Positions 54,731 to 63,980 of a DNA stretch of 64,000 bases are shown piece by piece. Source of the DNA: JANQIO01 sp036351375. GTDB taxonomy: Bacteria; Pseudomonadota; Gammaproteobacteria; Pseudomonadales; Halieaceae. The position numbers and the translations under genes are program-made. The notes beneath the pieces are model-generated. The model did not search any database and was not told the origin of the DNA. It worked only from the letters and a program-made list of their open reading frames with translations. The stretch is taken from contig JAZBOY010000293.1 in assembly GCA_036351375.1 (NCBI GenBank), positions 1-64,000 of the forward strand. The letters run 5' to 3'. Numbering within the stretch: position 1 is the stretch's first letter; every line of letters starts with the position of its first letter.

Positions 54731-55786
54731 ATGAACGGAGACAACGGCAACCCGGCGCAGGCGCCGGGCGAATTTTTTATTCCCGATCTCTGCGCCACCC
54801 GGCCGGTGCTGCTCATGTTCATCCTGTCCGAGCTGCTGGTCGTGGTCTACGTGCTGGGAGGCAGCCGCCTGCCGGTGTTTGACTGGGAGGCGCTGGCACT
54901 GGCCTCGCTGTTCGTGCAGTGGATCATGCTGCTGTGTGCCGGGCTGCTGTGCGCGTCCCGGCCGCTGCTGGCGCGCCTGTCTTTGCCGGTCGGCGTCATG
55001 TTGAGTTTCCTCATCATCCTGCTGGTGGCCGCGCTCAGCAGCATGGTGGCCGCATTCGCCCTGGCCAACACTGCCTTTGGTCCCCTCGATAGCTGGTGGT
55101 TGCTGCGCAACCTGCTGGTGGCGGCGGTGTTTGGCGGCATAGCGCTGCGCTATTTCTACCTGCAGCAGCAGTTGCGCGCGAGAGAACAGGCAGAGCTGAC
55201 GGCCCGTATCGAATCGCTGCGTTCGCGCATTCGCCCGCATTTTCTCTTCAACACCATGAACAGCATTGCCAGCCTGATCAGCACCCGGCCCGAACAGGCG
55301 GAGCAGGCCGTGGAAGATCTTTCCGAGCTGTTTCGGGCCAGCCTTGTGGAGAATGATGACGGCGTCACCCTGGCTGACGAGCTGCACCTGTGTAGGCTCT
55401 ACCTCGGCATCGAGCAACTGCGCCTGGGTGATCGCATGCAGGTGGACTGGCAAGTGGACAAGGCCGCGGAAACCTGCGCGCTGCCCTCGCTGCTGCTGCA
55501 GCCGCTGGTGGAAAACGCGGTCTATCACGGGGTGGCGCGGATGCCCGAGGGAGGAACCATCGGCATCCAGGCGCGTCGCGATGACCAGCAGGTGCAGGTG
55601 GAGATCAGCAACCCGGTTCCCGCTGCGCCCGCGGTAGGAGGTAACGGCCACCAGATCGCGCTGGACAATATTCGCCAGCGGCTGGAGGCCATTTACGGCG
55701 GTGCTGCCAGCCTCGAGGCCTATCCTTCCGAGACACAGCACCGCGTGGTACTGAGTGTGCCCTTCTCAAGCGAGGTTGCAGTGTGA
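54731..55786 (+). CDS. algZ: AlgZ/FimS-type sensor histidine kinase
   Basis: The 351-residue protein has an N-terminal FFIPDLCATRPVLLMFILSE segment, about four transmembrane helices (residues 20-140), and a LytS/HisKA_7TM-like kinase core. The phosphoacceptor His170 is in RPHFLFNTMNSIASLI. The ATP-binding region includes LLLQPLVENAVYHGV. ATG 54731 was preferred to ATG 54707 because it begins the conserved AlgZ sequence. It overlaps the response regulator gene by four bases (GTGA). Its signal is unknown. Confidence 0.9.
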   Translation: MNGDNGNPAQAPGEFFIPDLCATRPVLLMFILSELLVVVYVLGGSRLPVFDWEALALASLFVQWIMLLCAGLLCASRPLLARLSLPVGVMLSFLIILLVAALSSMVAAFALANTAFGPLDSWWLLRNLLVAAVFGGIALRYFYLQQQLRAREQAELTARIESLRSRIRPHFLFNTMNSIASLISTRPEQAEQAVEDLSELFRASLVENDDGVTLADELHLCRLYLGIEQLRLGDRMQVDWQVDKAAETCALPSLLLQPLVENAVYHGVARMPEGGTIGIQARRDDQQVQVEISNPVPAAPAVGGNGHQIALDNIRQRLEAIYGGAASLEAYPSETQHRVVLSVPFSSEVAV

Positions 55787-56508
55787 AGATCCTGGTGGTC
55801 GACGACGAAACGCTGGCCCGCGAACGCCTGCTGCGCCTGCTGGAAAAGGTGGCGCCCGAGGCGCTCACCGAAGAGGCAGGCAACGGCAGCCAGGCGCTGG
55901 AGCTGGTGGCGTCCTGGCAGCCCGACCTGCTGTTGCTGGACATCAGGATGCCCGGCATGGACGGGATTGCGGTGGCGTCTGCGCTGCAGGCACTCGAGCA
56001 ACCGCCCGCGGTCATCTTCTGCACCGCCTATGACCAGTTTGCGCTGCAGGCGCTGGATAACCAGGCGGTGGCCTACCTGCTGAAGCCGGTTCGCGAGGAA
56101 AAGCTGCGCGAGGCGATGGGCCGTGCCGGCAAGCTCAACCGGCTGCAGCTGTCGGCGCTGCAGGACGGCGCGCCGGCGCGCACCCACCTCGTCAGCGAGA
56201 GCCATCGGGGCGTGGAGATGGCGCCGGTGGACGAGGTGCGCTGCCTGGTCGCCGAGCAGAAATACGTTCGCGCTATCTATCCGGGCGGCAGCCTGCTGCT
56301 GACTGAGACCCTCAAGGAGCTGGAGGAGGAGTTCGCCGGGCGCTTCCTGCGCGTGCACCGCAATGCGCTGGTGTCCCGCAGCCACGTGATGGGGCTGGAC
56401 CGCGAAGGCGCCGATCAATGGTGCGTCAGCCTGGAAGGCGTCGAGGAGAAACCCGCCGTCAGCCGCCGCCACCTGTCTGCCTTGAAGGAGAGCCTTCAGC
56501 GTGTCTAA
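55783..56508 (+). CDS. algR: AlgR-type LytTR response regulator
   Basis: The 241-residue protein has a receiver domain (phospho-acceptor Asp53 in LLLLDIRMPGMDG, Lys in YLLKPV) and a LytTR DNA-binding domain (EVRCLVAEQKYVRAIYPGG, FLRVHRNALVSRSHV). In Pseudomonas AlgZ/AlgR controls alginate, twitching and virulence. Here its targets are unknown. Its last codons lie in the first copy of a 23-bp tandem repeat at 56491-56559. Confidence 0.92.
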   Translation: MKILVVDDETLARERLLRLLEKVAPEALTEEAGNGSQALELVASWQPDLLLLDIRMPGMDGIAVASALQALEQPPAVIFCTAYDQFALQALDNQAVAYLLKPVREEKLREAMGRAGKLNRLQLSALQDGAPARTHLVSESHRGVEMAPVDEVRCLVAEQKYVRAIYPGGSLLLTETLKELEEEFAGRFLRVHRNALVSRSHVMGLDREGADQWCVSLEGVEEKPAVSRRHLSALKESLQRV

Positions 56509-56559
56509 TAGAAAGCCTTCAGCGGGTCTGGTAAAGAGCCTTCAGCGGGTTTGATAGAG
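56491..56559 (+). repeat. Three 23-bp tandem repeats at the algR 3' end
   Basis: The units begin AGCCTTCAGCG and each carries ESLQRV followed by a stop-like codon (TAA, TGG TAA, TGA) when read in the algR reading position. Only the first lies in the coding region; because 23 is not a multiple of three, the copies are out of phase with each other. Confidence 0.9.
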
Positions 56560-56634
56560 AGCCTGTACGGCTAGGCTAGTCCCGCCGCGTTCCGTATCAT
56601 GGGGCGCATCCAAAATGCATAAGACGAACAAACG

Positions 56635-57567
56635 ATGGTGCAGACTCTCAGGATCGCAACCCGAGAAAGCCAGCTTGCCCTCTGGCAGGCCGAGTACGTA
56701 AAAGCCGAGCTCGAACGAATTCACCCCGGCCTCCAGGTAGAACTGGTGCCCATGACATCCCGTGGCGACCAGCTGCTCGACGCACCGCTGGCCAAGGTGG
56801 GCGGCAAGGGCCTGTTCGTAAAGGAACTGGAAGCCGCCCTGCTGGAAGGCCGCGCCGATATCGCCGTGCACTCCATGAAGGACGTGCCAATGGAATTTCC
56901 CGAGGGCCTGGGTCTCGGCGTGATCTGCCCACGAGAGGACCCCCGGGATGCCTTTGTCAGCAATAACTTCAAGAGCCTCGACGAGCTACCCAAAGGCAGC
57001 GTGGTCGGCACATCCAGCCTGCGCCGCGAGTGCCAGCTGCGCAGCCAGCGCCCCGACCTGACCGTCAACTTCCTGCGCGGCAACGTCAACACGCGCCTGG
57101 CCAAGCTCGATGCCGGCGATTACGACGCCATCATTCTCGCCAGCGCCGGGCTCATCCGCCTGGGTATGGCGGAGCGTATAGCGCAGGCCCTGCCGGTAGA
57201 GGATTCACTCCCCGCCGGCGGCCAGGGCGCAGTGGGCATCGAGTTGCGCAGCGACGATGAGACCACCCTCGAACTGATCAGGCCCCTGCACCATGTTTAC
57301 ACGGCTTTCTGCGTGGGTGCGGAGCGCGCACTCAACACGCGGCTCGAGGGGGGCTGCCAGGTGCCGATTGCCGCCTACGCGATTGCGCATCCCGACCAGC
57401 CGGGCCAGCTGTGGCTGCGCGGCCTGGTGGGCAGTAACGACGGCAAGACTATCCTGCGCGCCGAGGCATCCGCCGACGAGGCCGACTACGAGGCCCTGGG
57501 CACTGCCGTCGCCGACGACCTGCTGGGGCAGGGTGCTGCGGAGCTGCTTGCGGCGGCGTATGGCTGA
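56635..57567 (+). CDS. hemC: Porphobilinogen deaminase HemC
   Basis: The 310-residue enzyme polymerises four porphobilinogens to hydroxymethylbilane. The dipyrromethane cofactor is attached to Cys241 in LEGGCQVPIAAYA. Typical segments are TRESQLALWQAEYVK, HSMKDVPME and GTSSLRRECQL. It overlaps hemD by eight bases. Confidence 0.98.
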   Translation: MVQTLRIATRESQLALWQAEYVKAELERIHPGLQVELVPMTSRGDQLLDAPLAKVGGKGLFVKELEAALLEGRADIAVHSMKDVPMEFPEGLGLGVICPREDPRDAFVSNNFKSLDELPKGSVVGTSSLRRECQLRSQRPDLTVNFLRGNVNTRLAKLDAGDYDAIILASAGLIRLGMAERIAQALPVEDSLPAGGQGAVGIELRSDDETTLELIRPLHHVYTAFCVGAERALNTRLEGGCQVPIAAYAIAHPDQPGQLWLRGLVGSNDGKTILRAEASADEADYEALGTAVADDLLGQGAAELLAAAYG

Positions 57568-58390
57568 GGCCGGTAGACCGGCGGCGGGCGTCCCCGTGGC
57601 GGGCATCCCCGTGGCCGGCATCCCCGTTCTGGTCACGCGGCCCGAGGGCCAAGCGAGGGAACTCGGCGAACGTCTCGCCGCATCAGGTTTCGAGCCCATC
57701 TACGCGCCTCTCATGGCGATCGAGGCCTTTCCGGAACCCAGCACCGAGCAGCGCCAGCTATTGCTGGACCTGTGCCATTTCGAGCACGTGATTTTTGTCA
57801 GCCGCAATGCCATTCGGCACGGCATGGCCTGGATCGAGGACTACTGGCCCCAGCTGCCGGTGGGTATTCACTGGTACACCGTGGGCAGCAGCTCCGCGGC
57901 GGCGCTGGCAAAGTACGGTCTTGAGGTGCTGCAACCCACGGGCGATATGACCAGCGAGGGCTTGCTGGCGCTGCCGCAACTGGCAGCGGTCAGCGGCCAG
58001 CGGGTGATGATCGTCAAGGGCGAGGGGGGTCGCCAGCAGCTGCGGGAGACACTGCAGGCCAGGGGCGCGCGGGTCGAGGAGCTCGAAGTCTATCGGCGCG
58101 CGCTGCCCGCCTATGGCCCCGGGGAGCTGGCCGAGCGAATACGCAGTGGGCAGGTCAGGGTCGTTCTGCTGAGCAGTGGCGAAGCCCTCGACAATATGGT
58201 GTCATTGCTCGATGCTGCGGGGCAGGCCAGGGCTCGTGAGTGCGTTCTCGTGGCCCCCGGGGCCCGGGTGGCCGCGGCGGCCGCCAGGGCAGGGTTTACG
58301 CGGGTGCTTGAGGCCCGCAATGCCACCGACGATGCCATGCTCGCGGCACTGGCGACGCTGCGCGAAGAGTTGCAACCGGCGCCCGGTTAA
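57560..58390 (+). CDS. hemD: Uroporphyrinogen-III synthase HemD
   Basis: The 276-residue product closes the tetrapyrrole ring with inversion of ring D. Start MAEAGRPAAGVPV follows the hemC overlap. A VLVTRPEGQARELGERLAAS start motif of the family begins only after residue 22, preceded by a short repeat AGVPVAGIPVAGIPV. Other blocks: VIFVSRNAIRHG, YTVGSSSAAAL and SSGEALDNMV. The weakly conserved family makes the assignment rest partly on context. Confidence 0.92.
   Translation: MAEAGRPAAGVPVAGIPVAGIPVLVTRPEGQARELGERLAASGFEPIYAPLMAIEAFPEPSTEQRQLLLDLCHFEHVIFVSRNAIRHGMAWIEDYWPQLPVGIHWYTVGSSSAAALAKYGLEVLQPTGDMTSEGLLALPQLAAVSGQRVMIVKGEGGRQQLRETLQARGARVEELEVYRRALPAYGPGELAERIRSGQVRVVLLSSGEALDNMVSLLDAAGQARARECVLVAPGARVAAAAARAGFTRVLEARNATDDAMLAALATLREELQPAPG
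57584..57628 (+). repeat. 15-bp tandem repeat near the hemD start
   Basis: Three near-identical 15-bp units encode AGVPV, AGIPV and AGIPV before the folded part of HemD. They read like a recent slippage expansion in the N-terminal extension. Confidence 0.85.
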
Positions 58391-58407
58391 ACAATACGGA
58401 TAAAACA

Positions 58408-59805
58408 GTGAGCGACGCACCCAAAGACCCGCCCAAGAAAAAGCCAGAGTCTCCTGTATCTGCGGATGCAGGTTCAGGCAAGCACGCGGCAGATGCGTCG
58501 GCCGCAGACGGCAAGCCAACTGAAGACAAGTCTCAGTCGGGAGCTGGGAAGCCTGCAGCCTCAGAACCGTCAGCACCTCAACCGGCAGCTCCTCAGCCGG
58601 CAGCGCCTGAGCCGGCCGCACCTCAGCCGGCAGCGCCCAATCAGGAGGCTGCGGGCGAACAGGCTTCTGCTGCCACGCCCTCCTCATCGTCAAAGGCACC
58701 CACTCCCCCGGTGCGCCGTCATGCCGAATCGGATGTGCCTTCGTCGGCGGGCGGGCGCGGCCTGGCCGTGCTCGCCCTGGTGCTGGCCCTGCTGGCGGCC
58801 GGTTTTTCCGGCTGGCTGTACCTGCAGCAGGAGGCCCGCCGGCAGCTGCTGGATGAACGCGAAGCCCGCCTCGATGAAGACGTGGAGCGCATTACGGCTA
58901 CTGCGGAAGCCGCACGCGCCGCGGTAGCCGATGCCATTGCCGCCAGCCAGGGAGCCACCTCCGAGGTGGCGGCAAGGCTGGCAGAAGAGCGCAATCGCAG
59001 TGCGGCGGCGCTGGCGGAACAGCGCAACGCGGTAGAGGCAGTGGAGGCTGCGCTGCGCAGCCAGCGCCAGCAGCTGCTGGAAATCAGCAGTACCGACCGG
59101 GTCGACTGGACCCTGGCGGAAGCGGAATACCTGCTGCGCCTGGCTTACCAGCGCCTGCTGATGGCCAAGGACGTGAACTCTGCCCTGGCCCTGCTGGCCA
59201 GCGCCGACGCCATTCTCAGGGAGCTGGATGACACCGCCCTCTATCCCGCCCGGGAGGCCATCGCTGCAGACATGGCGGCCCTGCGGGCAGTGCCAAACCT
59301 GGATGTGGAAGGCACCTGGCTGCGCCTGAAGGCGCTGGCCGGGCGAGTCGACAGCCTGATCCTGTTCGAATTGCCCTCGCTGGAACAGCAGCGCCTGGAA
59401 GTGCCGCCCGATGCCAGCTGGACAGAGCGACTGTCCCTGGGCTTCCAGGCGGCGCTGCAGAAGGTCTCCGACTACATCGTCATTCGCCGTCGCGACGAGC
59501 CTTTTGAGGCCCTGATGGACCCGCAGTGGGAACAGCTGGTGCGGCAGAACCTGCGCATGCAGATCGCCCAGGCCCAGGCCGCGCTGCTGGCCGGCAACCC
59601 GACCCTGTACGCCGCCAGCCTGGAGGCCACCCGCCGCTGGCTGGCAGAGTTCTTTGATTTCAACGCCGCCGATGTCAGCGCCCTGGACGCCGAGCTGGAA
59701 GAGCTGGAGCGCGTGCGCATAAGCGCCGAGTTGCCGGACATCAGCCGGTCCCTGGAAGCGGTCAAGGACGTCATCGACGCGCGCCACGCGGTGAGGCAGG
59801 GCTGA
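58408..59805 (+). CDS. hemX: HemX-like membrane protein
   Basis: The 465-residue product resembles HemX (uroporphyrinogen-III C-methyltransferase-like): N-terminal Pro/Ala/Gln-rich segment with repeats of PQPAAP (residues about 50-80), one transmembrane helix near 115-135, then a long coiled coil and a C-terminal region with RLAYQRLLMAKD. The start is GTG at 58408. HemX function is unsettled. It is co-transcribed with hemCD and hemY, whose ATG overlaps its stop. Confidence 0.9.
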   Translation: MSDAPKDPPKKKPESPVSADAGSGKHAADASAADGKPTEDKSQSGAGKPAASEPSAPQPAAPQPAAPEPAAPQPAAPNQEAAGEQASAATPSSSSKAPTPPVRRHAESDVPSSAGGRGLAVLALVLALLAAGFSGWLYLQQEARRQLLDEREARLDEDVERITATAEAARAAVADAIAASQGATSEVAARLAEERNRSAAALAEQRNAVEAVEAALRSQRQQLLEISSTDRVDWTLAEAEYLLRLAYQRLLMAKDVNSALALLASADAILRELDDTALYPAREAIAADMAALRAVPNLDVEGTWLRLKALAGRVDSLILFELPSLEQQRLEVPPDASWTERLSLGFQAALQKVSDYIVIRRRDEPFEALMDPQWEQLVRQNLRMQIAQAQAALLAGNPTLYAASLEATRRWLAEFFDFNAADVSALDAELEELERVRISAELPDISRSLEAVKDVIDARHAVRQG

Positions 59806-60803
59806 TGCGGCGGTTGCTGCTGGTGATACTGGCGATGCTGCTGTGCGGCGTCGGCGTTATTGCGCTGATCGAAACCGACCCAGGCTATGTGCTGGTTTCC
59901 TATGGCAACTACACGCTGGAAACCAGCCTCTGGGTCGGCCTGGTAATGCTGCTGGTGTTCTACCTGCTGGTGAGCCTGCTGTGGCGCGTATTTCGACGCT
60001 TCCTTTCCACCCGCGGGCTGGTCGCCGACTGGATGTCGCGGCGCGCCTACAGTCGCATGCTGGCCCGCTGCCAGATGCAGCTCGACGCCCGCAGCTTCCA
60101 GCAGGTGATCGATACCCTGGAAGACCTGGGCCGCCTGCACGCCCAGGAGCTCAGGCTGCTGGCGCGAGCCCGGGAGGGCCAGGGCGACTGGCAGGAACTC
60201 ATCAAGCTAATGCCACAGCTGCGCAAGCAGCGAGTGTTCGGCGAGCCGGAACTGGACGCCTTCGAGCAGCACGCCTACCTGGGCTTGCTCTCGGAGGCCG
60301 AGGATCTGAAAGAGGCCTGGGCAGGGTTCCCGGCCGACCAGAAAAAGAATCCGCGCCTGGTGGAAGACTACGGTCGCCGCCTGCTGGAATCCGGTGATGA
60401 CCTGGAGGCGGAGAAAGTGCTCACCCGCGCCATCAAGCGGGAATGGGACGGCGGCCTGGTGGCCCAGTACGGCCGCATCAGCGGGCGCGACCCGGCCCGG
60501 CGGCTGAAACTGGCGGAGGGCTGGCTCAAGCAGCACCCGGAAGACGCCAGCCTGATGCTGTGCCTGGGCCGCATCAGCCTGCGTAATAACCTGTGGGGCC
60601 AGGCCCGCGACTACTTCGAGTCCAGCCACCGCCTGTCACCCAACGCCGAGGCCTGCGCTGAACTGGCGCGCCTGTTGTTCAGTCTCGGTGAACGGGAACT
60701 CAGCGCCCAGTACTACCGCGAGGGCTTGTTGCTGCGCGAGTCAAACCTCCCGGAGCTGCCCCAGCCCAAGCCGGAGCGTATCGGCAACTTGCAGTCGGCC
60801 TAG
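59805..60803 (+). CDS. hemY: HemY-like TPR membrane protein
   Basis: The 332-residue product has two N-terminal transmembrane helices and a tetratricopeptide region matching the HemY N-terminal family (LVADWMSRRAYSRMLARCQ). Distinct from the oxidase also called HemY. Its role in haem synthesis is unproven; it may be scaffolding. It converges on the next gene with a four-base CTAG overlap. Confidence 0.92.
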   Translation: MRRLLLVILAMLLCGVGVIALIETDPGYVLVSYGNYTLETSLWVGLVMLLVFYLLVSLLWRVFRRFLSTRGLVADWMSRRAYSRMLARCQMQLDARSFQQVIDTLEDLGRLHAQELRLLARAREGQGDWQELIKLMPQLRKQRVFGEPELDAFEQHAYLGLLSEAEDLKEAWAGFPADQKKNPRLVEDYGRRLLESGDDLEAEKVLTRAIKREWDGGLVAQYGRISGRDPARRLKLAEGWLKQHPEDASLMLCLGRISLRNNLWGQARDYFESSHRLSPNAEACAELARLLFSLGERELSAQYYREGLLLRESNLPELPQPKPERIGNLQSA

Positions 60804-62422
60804 CGCTGGCTCGCCAGGGTATTCAGCTCGGCCAGCTTTTTGCGCAGGTCGCCCTGCAGCGCCTCCAGGGCGTCGAACTGCTCCCGCGCCGCGGCCAGCT
60901 TGGGGCCGACCTCGTCGCTCATCTTGAGCTGCAGCTCGTTGGTCAGTTCAGTCACGCCCTCGCGGATGGCGCCTTCCAGGGCCTGCTGGAAAATCTGGTC
61001 CATGTCAGATGCCAGGCTGACCTGCGGGTCGGTGAGCGTGCCGCTGAAGCCCATCTGCATCATGAAGTCGTTGCTGGACTCCAGTACCCGCGCCAGCAGT
61101 TCGGCGGCGCGCCCGGCACCGTCGCGCAGCTGGGTGTCAAACTCTGTCTGGGTAAAGCGGTTGGTAAAGCCACCTGCGAGCTGGCCACCGTTCACTCGAA
61201 GCTCGCCGCTCACGTTGGCCAGGGTCTGCAATAGTGTCACGCCCAGGGTCTGGGTGCCGGACAGGTTCATATCCTTGAGAGGCAGGTCGGCGATATCGAT
61301 CTTGACGCTGTCGCTGGGCTCGCCGCGGTGATCGACATTGGCGTCTACCGTCAGGCTGCCGCCGTTGAGGCTCGAGCCCTGCAGCAACAGGGTCGCCACC
61401 TGCTCGGCGTTTTCCAGCGGCCAGGCGAAATCCTTCAGTTCCCCGTTGACGGAGAGACCCGCCGCCGACGGGATCAGGCTGCCGTTGAGGGTGGCGCGGC
61501 GCACAAACACCGGCATGGCGTCTTGCTGGCTGGCGGCCTCGCCACTGGCGTTGAAAGCCAGCGGTGCCAGTACCTGCTCGAGCAGCCCGTCCATGTCCCC
61601 GCGCAGCACCTGGCGACCGAGCTGGGCCATCTGCTCGCTGGTCAGGCCCAGCGAGTCGACCACCCGGTTGGTGTACTTCTCAGGCAGCTTGCCGGCCAGG
61701 TCCACCTGTTCACGCAGCATCTGCATGTCACCGCGGAAGTCCTGCGACAAATTCTGCAGCCGCTGCAGCTCGTCGTTCACTTCCTGGTAGACCGCTTTCA
61801 CTTCGGTCGCGGCGCGAACGGCTTGCAGCGGCTTGTCCACTCCCTTGAGGTTGTTGATGCGCTCCTTCCAGGCGTTGATGTCGTCCTGGTCGGGCACCGA
61901 GTCGATGTTCTGCTGCCATTTGACCTGGGTGTCCTGGAAGCTTTGTTCCAGCGCGGCGACCTCGCCCACCAGGGCGTCCCGCTGTTCATCCAGAAGCCCG
62001 TCCACGTCGGGCAGCTGGAAATCCGGCAGGCCGACACGGGCGATGCCGCTGTCTTCCTCCACCAGTGGCCGAAGAATGTTGGCAGGGGTGGCGCGAGGGC
62101 CGAACGCCAGCAGGCCGTCGACTTCCATCTCCGATACGTCGACCACGTTCTCCGCCAGTTTGATGATGTCAACGTCCACATACACGCGCTCGGCCTGTAC
62201 CAGGTTGCGCATGGGGTTGCGGCGGTCAGCCACCTGCAGGTCGTAAAGGGTCGCCTTGCCGCGGAATGGCTTGAGGCTGAGCCGGTCGATACTGACCTCG
62301 GCGCCGTACTGTTCGGTGGCGATGCTCTCGAACACCGGCTTCGCCAGGGTGTCGAGGAACGCCAGGTAGACCACCAGGATCAGGGTCAGGAACAGGGCGA
62401 TGTAGGTGCTGATGCGACGCAT
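60800..62422 (-). CDS. TIGR03545 family (AsmA-like) envelope protein
   Basis: The 540-residue protein has one N-terminal transmembrane segment (MRRISTYIALFLTLILVV) and a large periplasmic portion with LKPFRGKATLYDLQVADRRN, a coiled coil (about 145-250), and beta-rich repeats (SGTQTLGVTLLQTLANVSGE). It matches the TIGR03545 family, with resemblance to AsmA-type proteins that act in lipid transport. The exact function is unknown. Confidence 0.85.
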   Translation of the reverse strand: MRRISTYIALFLTLILVVYLAFLDTLAKPVFESIATEQYGAEVSIDRLSLKPFRGKATLYDLQVADRRNPMRNLVQAERVYVDVDIIKLAENVVDVSEMEVDGLLAFGPRATPANILRPLVEEDSGIARVGLPDFQLPDVDGLLDEQRDALVGEVAALEQSFQDTQVKWQQNIDSVPDQDDINAWKERINNLKGVDKPLQAVRAATEVKAVYQEVNDELQRLQNLSQDFRGDMQMLREQVDLAGKLPEKYTNRVVDSLGLTSEQMAQLGRQVLRGDMDGLLEQVLAPLAFNASGEAASQQDAMPVFVRRATLNGSLIPSAAGLSVNGELKDFAWPLENAEQVATLLLQGSSLNGGSLTVDANVDHRGEPSDSVKIDIADLPLKDMNLSGTQTLGVTLLQTLANVSGELRVNGGQLAGGFTNRFTQTEFDTQLRDGAGRAAELLARVLESSNDFMMQMGFSGTLTDPQVSLASDMDQIFQQALEGAIREGVTELTNELQLKMSDEVGPKLAAAREQFDALEALQGDLRKKLAELNTLASQR

Positions 62423-62501
62423 GTATTGGCTCCGGTTGAAACGGCGGCTGTTGCGGCGGCCAGTATAGCCCAGGGGTCAGCGCAAGACCCTTACGCGACC
62501 C

Positions 62502-63980
62502 CTACAGGTCGAGCTCGTCCCAGAGGGCGTCCACCCGCGCCTTGACGTCGGCGTCCATGACGATCGGCCGGCCCCACTCGCGGTCGGTTTCGCCGGGCCA
62601 CTTGTTGGTGGCGTCCATGCCCATCTTGGAACCCAGGCCGGACACCGGGGAGGCGAAGTCCAGGTAATCGATGGGGGTGTTGTCGATCATGACCGTGTCG
62701 CGTTGGGGGTCCATGCGCGTGGTGATAGCCCAGATCACGTCCTGCCAGTTGCGGGCGTCGACATCGTCGTCGGTCACGATAATGAACTTGGTGTACATGA
62801 ACTGGCGCAGGAAGCTCCAGGCGCCGAACATTACCCGCTTGGCATGCCCCGGGTATTCCTTGCGCATGGTGATCACTGCCAGCCGGTAGGAGCAACCCTC
62901 CGGCGGTAGGTAGAAGTCCACAATTTCCGGGAACTGCTTCTTGAGCAGCGGGATCAGCACTTCGTTCAGGGCTGCACCCAGCACCGAGGGTTCATCCGGT
63001 GGCCGGCCGGTATAAGTGCTGTGGTAAATGGGGTTTTCCCGGTGGGTGATGGTGTCCACCGTGAACACCGGGAAAGACTCGACCTCGTTGTAGTAGCCGG
63101 TGTGGTCGCCGAAGGGGCCTTCGTCGGCCATTTCGCCGGGCTCCAGGTAGCCCTCGAAGATGTACTCGGCGGTGGCCGGTACCTGCAGGCCGTGATTTTT
63201 GCAGAGCTCGTTGTAGCAGTTGACCACCTCGGTCTTGCCGCCGCGCAGCAGGCCGGCAAAGGCATACTCCGACAGGCTGTCAGGCACCGGAGTCACGGCG
63301 CCCAGCGTGGTTGCGGGGTCAGCGCCCAGCGCCAGCGCCACCGGGTAGCGTTCGCCGGGGTGCTTCTGCTGCCAGTCACGGTAGTCGAGGGCGCCGCCCC
63401 TGTGGCTCAGCCAGCGCATGATCAGCTTGTTGCGGCCGATCAGCTGCATGCGGTAGATGCCGAGGTTCTGGCGATCCTTGCCAGGGCCGCGAGTGATCAC
63501 CAGCGGCCAGGTCACCAGGGGGCCGGCGTCGCCGGGCCAGCTGGTCTGGATGGGAATGTCGTACAGGTTTACCTCGTCGCCCTGTTTGACGTGGTACTGG
63601 CAGGGCGCGTTCTTCACCACCTTCGGCGCCATGTTGAGCACCTGCTTCAACACCGGCATTTTCTCCCAGGCATCCTTGAGGCCTTTGGGTGGGTCCGGCT
63701 GGCGCAGGTAGGCCAGCAGCTCGCCGACCTCGCGCAGGGCCTCGATGCTGTCCTGGCCCATGCCAAGGGCGACGCGCTCTTCGGTGCCGAACAGATTGCC
63801 CAGCACCGGCGTGTTGAAGCCCTTGGGGTTCTCGAACAGCAGGGCGGGGCCGCGCGAGCGCAGGGTGCGATCGCAGATCTCGGTCATTTCCAGGTTCGGA
63901 TCGACTTCTACGGAAATGCGCTTGAGCTCGCCGCGCTTCTCGAGAAAGTCGATAAAGCCGCGCAGGTCGGCGTATTTCAT
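62502..63980 (-). CDS. ubiD: UbiD, 4-hydroxy-3-polyprenylbenzoate decarboxylase
   Basis: The 492-residue enzyme uses prenylated FMN to decarboxylate the ubiquinone ring precursor. Start MKYADLRGFIDFLEKRGELK is family-typical. The catalytic E-R-E region is visible around MADEGPFGDHTGYYNEVESF, with NLGIYRMQLIGRNKLIMRW upstream. Length agrees with E. coli UbiD (497). It is the last complete gene; the upstream promoter region lies beyond the window edge. It pairs functionally with UbiX encoded elsewhere. Confidence 0.97.
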   Translation of the reverse strand: MKYADLRGFIDFLEKRGELKRISVEVDPNLEMTEICDRTLRSRGPALLFENPKGFNTPVLGNLFGTEERVALGMGQDSIEALREVGELLAYLRQPDPPKGLKDAWEKMPVLKQVLNMAPKVVKNAPCQYHVKQGDEVNLYDIPIQTSWPGDAGPLVTWPLVITRGPGKDRQNLGIYRMQLIGRNKLIMRWLSHRGGALDYRDWQQKHPGERYPVALALGADPATTLGAVTPVPDSLSEYAFAGLLRGGKTEVVNCYNELCKNHGLQVPATAEYIFEGYLEPGEMADEGPFGDHTGYYNEVESFPVFTVDTITHRENPIYHSTYTGRPPDEPSVLGAALNEVLIPLLKKQFPEIVDFYLPPEGCSYRLAVITMRKEYPGHAKRVMFGAWSFLRQFMYTKFIIVTDDDVDARNWQDVIWAITTRMDPQRDTVMIDNTPIDYLDFASPVSGLGSKMGMDATNKWPGETDREWGRPIVMDADVKARVDALWDELDL

